From assembly GCA_014381165.1 (NCBI GenBank), contig JACMIM010000549.1, forward strand, positions 1 through 13,215: a stretch of DNA of 13,215 nt. The letters run 5' to 3'. Below the pieces are notes generated by a model, which worked only from the letters and a program-made list of their open reading frames with translations, was not told the origin of the DNA and did no database searches. The stretch is from Roseiflexaceae bacterium. GTDB lineage: Bacteria > Chloroflexota > Chloroflexia > Chloroflexales > Roseiflexaceae. Made by a program: the position numbers and the translations under genes. Shown here in pieces: positions 6,851 through 13,112 of this stretch (positions are counted from its first letter, which is position 1; every line of letters starts with the position of its first letter).

Positions 6851-6908
6851 TGTCATAGGCTGCGCCACGCTTTGTGACCATGATCACGCTGGCTTATGAC
6901 AGCTGTCA
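6851..6908. promoter_or_regulatory. Candidate operator cluster in the divergent control region
   Basis: Between the lipoprotein operon and the histidine kinase gene lie several symmetric elements. TGTGA-N6-TCACG (6873-6888) matches the CRP/FNR-type box TGTGA-N6-TCACA at nine of ten half-site bases. A 7-bp inverted repeat flanks it (TGTCATA at 6851-6857 and TATGACA at 6895-6901). A perfect 12-bp palindrome TGACAGCTGTCA occupies 6897-6908. They are 84-141 bp upstream of the lipoprotein start and 142-199 bp upstream of the kinase start, where either gene set could be controlled. No clear sigma-70 promoter was found beside them. Confidence 0.45.
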
Positions 6909-6972
6909 GTTGCGGCCTGTGAGCAACCTGCTACCATACACTAGCGATCCTACGGGACGTAATATCAGGAAA

Positions 6973-7015
6973 GGGAATTTTTTCGGGGGCTGCACCCCAA
7001 ACCCCTGCTTTGCGC
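6973..7015. repeat. Dispersed G/C-rich repeat, copy 1 (inverted relative to copy 2)
   Basis: The stretch GGGAATTTTTTCGGGGGCTG followed by CACCCCAAACCCCTGCTTTG is an imperfect reverse complement of 9984-10035. It includes a small hairpin (GGGG, CTGCA, CCCC). It sits in the leader region of the histidine kinase gene, ending about 35 bp before its ATG. Confidence 0.7.
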
Positions 7016-7049
7016 TGACGCGCCTTTACAAATGACGTAGGTTTGCTCT

Positions 7050-8315
7050 ATGCGTGTATCGTTACCCCATCAGTCTGATCCGCTACCCGCGCTGCGCAGC
7101 TTTGCGTACCTCTGGCTGCTGCTGCTGCTGCTGCTGCTCGGGCTGCGCTTTGTGCCGGGGCTAATGCCGACCGGGCATCTGATTACGCTGCTGTATGTGC
7201 TCCACGCGGTGATCCTGGTCAGTTATCTTTCATCGGGCTGGCTGCGCCGGCGCATGGGCGCAGCTTATCTGCCGGCCGTGCTGATCTTCGCCGCATTCGG
7301 CTCACAGGCGATCCTGCTCTGGTCGGTGCGGCGCGATATGCTCAGCCTGATGACGGAACCGCGCTCGTTCAGTAATATCATTGTGATCGCCCACTGGCTG
7401 GTGCTCTGGCCAACCGTCGCCGTGATGATCGGCTGGAAGTACCGCTTGCGCCATGTCGCTCAGTTTGCGCTGGCAATGGGCCTTTTTAATATTGTTGTCG
7501 TCGAGCTGCTCTTTCGCTCGGTGCGCGATATTAGCCTGGGTGGCGTGCTGGCCTTTGGCTTTCTCTCGGTGGCCCTGCTGACAATCGGTTATTTTGTGCG
7601 CCAGCTCAGTAAGGCCGAGCAACAGCAGCGGCAGGCGCTGCTCGCAGCAAACGCACGGCTGGTACAGTATGCGGCAACGCTTGAGCAACTGACGATCAGC
7701 CGCGAGCGCAACGCGATGGCCCGCGAGCTGCACGATACGCTGGCCCACTCATTGAGCAGTATCGCCGTGCAGTTGGAAACGGCGCGCGCCTACTGGGCGA
7801 CCAACCCCGAGGTTTCGCGCCAGCTGGTCGAGCAGTCGCTTGGCGCAACCCGCAACGGCCTACAGGAAACCCGGCAGGCGCTTCAGTCGCTCCGGGCTAG
7901 CCCGCTCGACGACCTCGGTTTGCTGTTGGCGCTTGAGCATCTGGCTCGTGCGGCGACCGAACGAGCGGGCCTTACACTTGTGCTGACCCTGCCCGACGAG
8001 CGTGTGCCGCTCGCCCCAACGGTGGAGCAGTGCCTGTATCGGATCGCCCAAGAGGCGATTGCCAATGCGACCAAGCACGCTGCTGCACAAACGCTGGAGA
8101 TTAGCCTAATTCTAGAGCCGTGCATCAAGCTGGCAATTCGCGACGATGGGCGCGGCTTCTCGCCTGACCAGGTAGCGCAGGCTGGTCACTATGGCCTGGT
8201 GGGCATGCGCGAGCGGGCTGCGCTCGGCGGTGGTAGCCTGATAATTGCGAGCCAACCACAGGCAGGCACAACCGTGACGGTTACGATCTGCAACGGAGGT
8301 GCTCCATGCGCGTGA
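7050..8315 (+). CDS. NarL-type (HisKA_3) membrane sensor histidine kinase
   Basis: This 421-residue protein is a two-component sensor that autophosphorylates on His and passes the phosphate to the adjacent regulator. Six helices near residues 16-36, 42-62, 71-91, 108-128, 136-154 and 162-183 form the input domain, with only short loops outside, so the signal may be within or at the membrane. A linker helix (185-225) leads to the H-box ERNAMARELHDTLAHSLSS with His228, the typical HisKA_3 arrangement. The ATPase domain has the N-box EAIANATKHA (Asn339), G1 DDGRGF (366-371) and G2 HYGLVGMRERA. The start is ATG 7050 with only a weak GTAGG upstream. The end overlaps the regulator gene by 10 bp, so translation is probably coupled. 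The first helix contains a run of leucines encoded by seven perfect CTG triplets (7116-7136). The signal sensed is unknown. Confidence 0.93.
   Translation: MRVSLPHQSDPLPALRSFAYLWLLLLLLLLGLRFVPGLMPTGHLITLLYVLHAVILVSYLSSGWLRRRMGAAYLPAVLIFAAFGSQAILLWSVRRDMLSLMTEPRSFSNIIVIAHWLVLWPTVAVMIGWKYRLRHVAQFALAMGLFNIVVVELLFRSVRDISLGGVLAFGFLSVALLTIGYFVRQLSKAEQQQRQALLAANARLVQYAATLEQLTISRERNAMARELHDTLAHSLSSIAVQLETARAYWATNPEVSRQLVEQSLGATRNGLQETRQALQSLRASPLDDLGLLLALEHLARAATERAGLTLVLTLPDERVPLAPTVEQCLYRIAQEAIANATKHAAAQTLEISLILEPCIKLAIRDDGRGFSPDQVAQAGHYGLVGMRERAALGGGSLIIASQPQAGTTVTVTICNGGAPCA
7116..7136 (+). repeat. (CTG)7 triplet run encoding poly-leucine in helix 1
   Basis: Seven identical in-frame CTG codons, starting at codon 23 of the histidine kinase, encode part of the first membrane helix. 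Slippage would add or remove whole leucines without breaking the frame. CTG is also the preferred Leu codon in this genome, so the run may be chance. Confidence 0.8.
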
Positions 8316-8944
8316 TTATTTGCGACGACCAAGCGACAGTGCGCGATGGGCTGCGCTTGATGCTGGGCTTGGAGCCGGATATCGAGGTGGTTGGAGCGGC
8401 CCAAAACGGGGCCGATGCGGTCGAGTTGGCTGCGAAAACTGTTCCAGATGTAGTACTGATGGATCTCCAGATGCCGGTGCTGAACGGTATCGAGGCGACG
8501 CGCCAGATTACCAGGCGCTTTCCCAACACGCGCGTGCTCGTGCTCACGACCTACGACGCCGACGAGTGGGTCTTCGATGCAATACGGGCGGGCGCGGTAG
8601 GCTACCTGCTCAAAGACACAACGCGCGAGGATCTCGTTGCGGCGGTGCGCGGAACCAGTGCTGGCAAGACCTACATCGACCCAACCGTAGCCGGCAAGCT
8701 GCTCCAGCAGTTCGCGCGTGGCAACGCCCCAGCGGTCGCCTCGATGCTGGCCGACCAGCTTAGCGAGCGCGAGCTGGAGGTGCTGCGCCTGCTGGCCCGT
8801 GGCTTAAGCAACCCCGACATCGCGAACGCGCTGCACCTTTCCGAAGGAACCGTGCGCAACTATGTGAGCGGGCTATTTACCAAACTTGGCGTGGCCGATC
8901 GCACCCAAGCTGCGGTGCTGGCCCTTCGGCACGGCCTAGCGTAA
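8306..8944 (+). CDS. NarL/LuxR-type response regulator
   Basis: This is a 212-residue DNA-binding response regulator and the likely partner of the overlapping histidine kinase. The receiver domain (about 1-120) has the acidic pair Asp7-Asp8, phospho-acceptor Asp53 in VVLMDLQMPVLNG, Thr81 and Lys103 in YLLKD. The LuxR-type helix-turn-helix (about 150-211) begins LSERELEVLRLLARGLSN and continues DIANALHLSEGTVRNYVSGL, a well-kept recognition helix. All key residues are present, so it should be functional. ATG 8306 is supported by GGAGG seven bases upstream, inside the kinase gene. Target genes are not known. The palindromes in the divergent control region upstream of the kinase gene are the obvious first candidates for its binding sites. 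Confidence 0.95.
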   Translation: MRVIICDDQATVRDGLRLMLGLEPDIEVVGAAQNGADAVELAAKTVPDVVLMDLQMPVLNGIEATRQITRRFPNTRVLVLTTYDADEWVFDAIRAGAVGYLLKDTTREDLVAAVRGTSAGKTYIDPTVAGKLLQQFARGNAPAVASMLADQLSERELEVLRLLARGLSNPDIANALHLSEGTVRNYVSGLFTKLGVADRTQAAVLALRHGLA

Positions 8945-8977
8945 GTCTGGGAATGCACCACAAAGGGAGGGCAATTC

Positions 8978-9979
8978 ATGACTGAACCTTTTCGTTTCAC
9001 GTTGCGACCAGCGAGCTTCGACGATCTACCGCAGCTGGTCGAGCTGTTCAACCGCGACTCGCAGGCCAATGCTGGCGAGGCCGAATTCACGGTCGCGGGC
9101 TATGCTGTCGAGTGGCGGCTCGCGGGCTTTAGTCTGGCGGACGACACCCGTGTGGCGGTGCTGCCCGATGGCAGCCTGGCCGGCCTGATCGAGCGCTGGA
9201 ACTTTGCGCCGTATGTGCTGAATTGGCTGTGGGCACGCGTCGAACCCGAACTGCGTGGCCAAGGCCTGGGCAGCGCACTCATGGCCTGGGCCGAGCAGCG
9301 CGCCCACGCCTCGCTGGCGCTCGCCCCCGATGGCGTAATGATCGTGGCCGAGTGTGGCTGCCAGGCCAGCGACGCGGCGACGAAGCAGCTGTTTCTCGAC
9401 CGAGGCTTCGAGAACTCGCGCGTGAGCCTGACCATGGAGCGTTCGCTTGACGACGCTATTTCTGAGCCAGTCCTGCCCCCAAACATGAGCATTCGGCCCA
9501 TGCAACCAGGCCAGGAGCGGGCGGTCTATGCCGCCGATCAGGAAGCCTTCCGCGATCACCGGGGCTTTGTCGAGCAGCCTTTTGAGCAAGGCTTTCAGCG
9601 CATGCAGGCCGCCAATGCTGGCAGCCCCCACTTCGATCCCGCGCTGTGGTTTTTGGCAATGGACGGCGCGGAGATCGCAGGCATGGCGCTGTGTGCGCCG
9701 CGCACCGATGATTTCCCGGCGGCCTGGGTTAACACGCTGGCAGTGCGGCGGCCCTGGCGCAAACAGGGGCTGGGTCTTGCACTGCTGCACCACAGCTTTC
9801 GTGAGCTGCAAGCGCGCGGCCACCATCGGGTTGGCCTCAGCGTCGATTCCCAAAGCCTCACCGGCGCCACCCGCCTGTACGGGCGCGCGGGCATGCACGC
9901 CACGCGCGAATTCCTGATATTCGAAAAAGTGCTGCGCCACGGGAGGGATTTGAGCACACAGGCGCTGGAAGAGGAGTAA
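8978..9979 (+). CDS. Tandem double-GNAT N-acetyltransferase
   Basis: This is a 333-residue protein with two acetyl-CoA-dependent N-acetyltransferase (GNAT) domains. Domain 1 (about 1-150) contains the acetyl-CoA loop RGQGLG (93-98). Domain 2 (about 168-320) contains RKQGLG (261-266), followed by the helix ALLHHSF and the segment SVDSQSLTGATRLYGRAGM, typical of the last part of the fold. Both loops keep the R/Q-x-x-G-x-G/A pattern, so neither copy looks dead. The arrangement recalls mycothiol synthase-like double-GNAT proteins, but I see nothing to assign that substrate. ATG 8978 follows GGGAGGG by seven bases. It starts 33 bp after the response regulator gene and is probably co-transcribed with the two-component genes. 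Its TAA stop abuts a dispersed repeat. Confidence 0.9.
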   Translation: MTEPFRFTLRPASFDDLPQLVELFNRDSQANAGEAEFTVAGYAVEWRLAGFSLADDTRVAVLPDGSLAGLIERWNFAPYVLNWLWARVEPELRGQGLGSALMAWAEQRAHASLALAPDGVMIVAECGCQASDAATKQLFLDRGFENSRVSLTMERSLDDAISEPVLPPNMSIRPMQPGQERAVYAADQEAFRDHRGFVEQPFEQGFQRMQAANAGSPHFDPALWFLAMDGAEIAGMALCAPRTDDFPAAWVNTLAVRRPWRKQGLGLALLHHSFRELQARGHHRVGLSVDSQSLTGATRLYGRAGMHATREFLIFEKVLRHGRDLSTQALEEE

Positions 9980-9983
9980 CGTG

Positions 9984-10035
9984 CGAAGCGCGAAGCGGGG
10001 GTTTGGGGGCGCAGCCCCCGAGAAAAATCCCCTCC
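9984..10035. repeat. Dispersed G/C-rich repeat, copy 2 (inverted relative to copy 1)
   Basis: It begins GCGAAGCGCGAAGCGGGGGT and continues to a hairpin (GGGGGC at 10005-10010, loop GCA, GCCCCC at 10014-10019) and the tail GAGAAAAATCCCCTCCC. Its reverse complement matches 6973-7015 closely over about 40 bases. It fills the gap between the acetyltransferase stop and the kinase start, and its reading frame happens to be open toward the kinase gene. Confidence 0.75.
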
Positions 10036-10064
10036 CACTTTTCATAAATCCGGAGGCTCGCTAT

Positions 10065-11051
10065 ATGCCACCATTCCCCGCAATGTATTCAGTGCTTTCC
10101 AACCAATCGCTGATCGAGCAGGTCTTAAGCAACTACGCGCTCGAGCCGCCTGTAAACTGCCGTCTACTCCAGCAGGGCGGCAGCGACACCTATCTCGTTT
10201 CCGCTGGAACTCAGCGCTGGATTCTGCGCATTACCATCAGTGGTGGTTCGATTGCCGGGCATACCGAAGACGCTGAACTGCTGCTGAAGCTCGCGACATG
10301 TCGTGTGCCAATTGCGCGGCCGATACAGCGTTGCGATGGCAGCTATGTGCAGGAACTGGCGGCGCTCGAAGGACCGCGTTTCGCTACGCTATTCGAGTTT
10401 GCTCACGGCACGCCGCCAGGAAAAGCGATCACGCCAGCACAAAGTTTTACCTATGGCCAAGCCGTTGCCCGTATGCATACTTGCTTTGACACATTGCCGC
10501 AAACTTCTCAGCGCTGGCGCTTCGATCTCACAACAATGCTCGACAAACCTCTGCTATTTTGGGAGCGACTGTTGAACGGACGACCCGGTGACGTATCTTA
10601 TCTTCGGTCGCTTGTGCCGCAGCTCAAACAGGCCCTTGAAATATTGGTCGCCGAAGTGCCGCCGCTGTTCGGCCTGTGCCATGGCGATCTGCACAAGACA
10701 AACCTGCTCGTGACACCAGAGGGTGGGCTTACGCTGATTGATTTCGACGGCCCGCTCAGCTACCGCGCCTACGATCTCGCAGTACTTTTCTGGTCGATGC
10801 GCGATCTGCCGCAGGCAGAAGCAGTGTGCGAGGCATACCTAGGCGGCTATACCACGCTACGCCACTTGAGCGAACCTGAACGCGCCGCGATTCCCTACTT
10901 TGTCGCCGCACGCCATATTTGGATCAATACTGTCGAAATCGAACGCGCGACGAACGGCTACACCGCAACCGGCTGGATCGACGATGCGCATTTCGACCAG
11001 TTTTTTGACTTTCTAAAACGATGGGTGCGTGATCGATGTCACCTCGAATAA
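10065..11051 (+). CDS. Aminoglycoside-phosphotransferase-fold kinase (APH/ThrB-like)
   Basis: This is a 328-residue small-molecule kinase of the APH superfamily (aminoglycoside, choline and homoserine kinase relatives). The N-terminal lobe has an ATP loop-like QGGSDTYLV and the strand RWILRI. The catalytic part reads CHGDLHKTN (His206, catalytic Asp208, Asn213), then LIDFDG (Asp226, Asp228) for magnesium, then YDLAVLFW. This is the Brenner-type pattern H-x-D-x-x-x-x-N. The substrate is unknown; genuine antibiotic resistance is unlikely to be inferable from this. The frame is open back to 9981, but those 28 codons are read through the dispersed repeat. ATG 10065 has a strong GGAGG at 10052-10056 eight bases upstream, so I start there. 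Base composition is a little less GC-rich than that of the neighbours. It converges on the carbonic anhydrase gene. Confidence 0.88.
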   Translation: MPPFPAMYSVLSNQSLIEQVLSNYALEPPVNCRLLQQGGSDTYLVSAGTQRWILRITISGGSIAGHTEDAELLLKLATCRVPIARPIQRCDGSYVQELAALEGPRFATLFEFAHGTPPGKAITPAQSFTYGQAVARMHTCFDTLPQTSQRWRFDLTTMLDKPLLFWERLLNGRPGDVSYLRSLVPQLKQALEILVAEVPPLFGLCHGDLHKTNLLVTPEGGLTLIDFDGPLSYRAYDLAVLFWSMRDLPQAEAVCEAYLGGYTTLRHLSEPERAAIPYFVAARHIWINTVEIERATNGYTATGWIDDAHFDQFFDFLKRWVRDRCHLE

Positions 11052-11078
11052 GCAATAATGTCTGGCTTGTTTTTTGCT

Positions 11079-11174
11079 TGCGGCGGGCGTGGTATGTTCT
11101 ACTGATTCTTTTGGTTTTTGGCGTTTCCACGCCAAAAACCAAAATAAAAAGAGTACTTTTCCTTGCCCGCCGCA
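11079..11174. repeat. 96-bp palindromic element with a 16-bp perfect hairpin core
   Basis: The core is a perfect 16-bp stem (TTTTGGTTTTTGGCGT at 11109-11124, loop TTCC, complement at 11129-11144). Outer 10-bp arms TGCGGCGGGC (11079-11088) and GCCCGCCGCA (11165-11174) enclose it, and the stretches between pair imperfectly. It lies between two converging genes, where a two-way transcription stop would be useful. The stems are not followed by a classical T-run in either direction, so a terminator role is only possible, and a palindromic repeat or small non-autonomous element is an alternative. Confidence 0.75.
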
Positions 11175-11213
11175 GGCGAGAAGCGAAAGTCCTGCCCTCG
11201 TGCGATCTAGTAA

Positions 11214-11711
11214 TCAGGCCCGTGTAACTTCGTGAACTTTGCCGCTGTTCACATCGTAGATCGCGCCACTAATTGGAATGTCTTTGGGAATCAGTGGCGA
11301 TTCGCGCAGTAGTGCCACATCGTCACGCACGCTCTGCTCAAGGTCGGGGAATGGCAGAAAATCTTGCTCACGAACATCCACACCGAGATCAGCCTGAATT
11401 TTGTCGGTCAGCTGCTGGTTGGTAAAGGTCAACATCCCGCAGTCGGTATGGTGTAATACCACGATCTCGGTTGTTCCAAGCAGGCGTTCGGAAATGACCA
11501 ACGAACGAATCGCATCTGCGGCGCGACCACCCGCGTTACGAATAACGTGTGCATCACCGATTTCTAGCCCCAATACCTTTTCAGGGTGAAGCCGTGCGTC
11601 CATGCAAGCGACCACTGCGACATGACGGGCGGGCGGCATTGGCAAACCGCCCTTGTCGAAGCTTGACGCGAACGTCGCATTTGCCGTCAGAAACTCATCG
11701 AATCGGCTCAT
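11214..11711 (-). CDS. Beta-class carbonic anhydrase
   Basis: This 165-residue cytoplasmic enzyme interconverts CO2 and bicarbonate. Zinc ligands are Cys36 in ACMDAR, His88 and Cys91 in HHTDCG. The catalytic Asp38-Arg40 pair of the beta class is present, and VIRNAGGRAADAIRSL supplies the usual substrate-side segment. The short length and lack of extra N-terminal helices match the small beta-class group found in many bacteria. ATG 11711 is preferred: AGGA lies 10 bases upstream and the family begins near here; an open frame extends 12 codons further without support. A sigma-70-like promoter is present 75-103 bp upstream. It stands alone on the minus strand. It may supply bicarbonate for carboxylation, which is general to the family and not shown by the neighbours. 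Confidence 0.95.
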   Translation of the reverse strand: MSRFDEFLTANATFASSFDKGGLPMPPARHVAVVACMDARLHPEKVLGLEIGDAHVIRNAGGRAADAIRSLVISERLLGTTEIVVLHHTDCGMLTFTNQQLTDKIQADLGVDVREQDFLPFPDLEQSVRDDVALLRESPLIPKDIPISGAIYDVNSGKVHEVTRA

Positions 11712-11785
11712 GGGAATACGTTCCTTTCTGACACTCGAAAACCACATACAGATATGCGCAAATTATCCCCTGCTGGATGTATCAA

Positions 11786-11814
11786 ATCTTAAATAATCTA
11801 CGCTACTTAGTCAA
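11786..11814 (-). promoter_or_regulatory. Sigma-70-like promoter of the carbonic anhydrase gene
   Basis: Read on the minus strand, TTGACT (11814-11809) is followed after exactly 17 bases by TAAGAT (11791-11786). This is a five-of-six match to TTGACA and a four-of-six match to TATAAT at ideal spacing, in an AT-rich patch unlike the surroundings. Transcription would begin near 11779 and leave a leader of about 68 bases before ATG 11711. Confidence 0.55.
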
Positions 11815-12104
11815 GTTCTTCGAGTTAGGGGTTCTGCGGCGTCGATAGAGCCCTCATTGACACGAGGTACGCGGGTATCTGCCAACTGTCGCCCGCCCGG
11901 AGCGTACACGCGCGGGCTGAAGACGCTGTTTTAGCTCGCGCAGGCGGGCTTCGTCATGCCAGCCAGCGGCTTTCAGCCGCGCGGCGCGTCCGTTATTGGC
12001 ACGTCGCCGCGTAACTCGTGTCATTAACAGCTTTGCTCTAAGCGCGCAAGCGCTGCGAAGCGATCGAGCCGCATCCGTGTCTCCAGGCCAGAACGTAGCT
12101 AGAC
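11815..12104. other. Gene-free spacer with GC-rich hairpins
   Basis: No gene is supported. From about 11890 to 12060 the sequence is rich in short self-complementary pieces. These include GCGGCT/AGCCGC around TTC (11966-11980), AGCGC/GCGCT around a GCAA tetraloop (12041-12054), and repeated GCGGGCT/GCGGGCTTC strings near 11910 and 11944. This looks like a decayed dispersed palindromic repeat of the kind common in large Chloroflexota-like genomes. I see no tRNA or conserved RNA in it. Confidence 0.45.
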
Positions 12105-12202
12105 GAGATGACAAAATGACAAGATGACAACGAACTTTGTCACCTTTTGATCTCGTCATGTCGTCACCTTGTCATCTCGTCACCTTGTCATCTTGTCATA
12201 TC
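12105..12202. repeat. TGACAAG/CTTGTCA octamer array with two opposed arms
   Basis: The left arm has three 8-bp units (GAGATGAC, AAAATGAC, AAGATGAC; 12105-12128). The right arm, from 12139 to 12202, has about eight opposite-strand units (GTCACCTT three times, GTCATCTC, GTCATCTT, GTCATATC and two altered ones). The arms are complementary but unequal in length. The array ends 13 bp before the dehydrogenase ATG. Its frame is open into that gene, so an automatic start call could wrongly add 23 repeat-encoded residues. Confidence 0.85.
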
Positions 12203-12215
12203 ACGAGGGCCAACC

Positions 12216-13112
12216 ATGGAACAAATCGGACTGATCGGCCTTGGCCGCATGGGTCAGGCGATGGGCGCGCGGCTGCGGGCGGCTGGGTTCAGCCTTTCTG
12301 TACATAATCGAACCCAAGCCAAAGCGGATTCGCTGCTTGCGCAGGGCGCAACGTGGGCAGAATCGCCTGCCGCGCTTGTGGCAACAAGCGACATGATTCT
12401 CACTATTTTGACTGATGACGCGGCAGTAGAACAAGTGTACAATGGCTCTGTTGGCCTGCTCTCCGCCGAGCTTGATGGCAAGCTGTTGATCGAGATGAGC
12501 ACCATCCGCAGGTCGACGATACTAGCGTTGGTTCCAGAAGTCGTGGCGCGCGGTGGGCAAATGGTGGATGCGCCGGTCTCTGGGACGCTCCAGCCCGCCC
12601 GCGACGGCCAGCTGCTGGTGCTGGCAGGTGGGCGCGCCGAAGATGTCGCACGGGCAATGCCGGTGTTCGATGTGCTGGCGCGGCGGGTCGCACACCTTGG
12701 CCCGCACGGGGCCGGCACGACCATGAAGCTGGCGCTGAACATGCCGATGGCGATCTTCTGGGCTGGCCTAGCCGAGGCGATCGCAATGGGCCGACAGTAT
12801 GGCCTGGACACCGCACAAATGCTCGCGGTTTACCTCGATTCGCCGGTGGCGCTGCCGGCGCTGCGCGCCAAAGCACCACTGCTGCTTGGCGAGCAGGCCG
12901 AGGTGGCATTCGACGTAACCGGCGTGCGCAAGGACTTGATCGCGATGCTGGCGACTGGCCTAGACGCGGGCGTGCCCATGCCAACGGGCGCGGCAGCCCT
13001 CGGCACCTTTGCGGCGGCGACAGCGGCTGGCTATGGCGAGCAGGACATGATTCAAGTGGTCGAGTTCGTGTCGGACATGGTCAGGAAGACGGGGGTGGCT
13101 GCGAGGGGCTAG
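12216..13112 (+). CDS. 3-hydroxyisobutyrate dehydrogenase-family NAD(P)-dependent oxidoreductase
   Basis: This is a 298-residue beta-hydroxyacid dehydrogenase, a family that oxidises 3-hydroxyacids or reduces the matching semialdehydes with NAD(P). The nucleotide-binding loop GLIGLGRMG (5-13) opens the protein. The substrate segment DAPVSGT (118-124, Ser122) and the catalytic Lys171-x-x-x-Asn175 in GAGTTMKLALNM follow, and the C-terminal helical domain ends near VEFVSDMVRK. All expected catalytic positions are present and the length is normal. The exact substrate cannot be told. ATG 12216 has GAGGG about 6 bases upstream, and the motif begins at residue 5. The upstream in-frame extension is array sequence and is rejected. 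The TAG stop (13110-13112) lies within the first unit of the following heptamer array. Confidence 0.92.
   Translation: MEQIGLIGLGRMGQAMGARLRAAGFSLSVHNRTQAKADSLLAQGATWAESPAALVATSDMILTILTDDAAVEQVYNGSVGLLSAELDGKLLIEMSTIRRSTILALVPEVVARGGQMVDAPVSGTLQPARDGQLLVLAGGRAEDVARAMPVFDVLARRVAHLGPHGAGTTMKLALNMPMAIFWAGLAEAIAMGRQYGLDTAQMLAVYLDSPVALPALRAKAPLLLGEQAEVAFDVTGVRKDLIAMLATGLDAGVPMPTGAAALGTFAAATAAGYGEQDMIQVVEFVSDMVRKTGVAARG

Noticed and set aside
8978..9979. Mycothiol synthase assignment for the double-GNAT protein
   Set aside because: Only the tandem-domain layout fits; no substrate-specific residues or mycothiol genes are visible nearby.
9026..10045. Long (339-residue) minus-strand open frame opposite the acetyltransferase gene
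   Set aside because: It lies antisense to a gene with clear GNAT motifs, has no recognisable motif itself, and arises from GC-rich codon structure.
10065..11051. Antibiotic resistance aminoglycoside phosphotransferase
   Set aside because: The fold motifs are shared by many metabolic kinases, and no resistance gene context or specific similarity is visible.
11109..11144. Standard Rho-independent terminator
   Set aside because: The stem is perfect but neither direction has a T-run after it, so I list it as part of a palindromic element.
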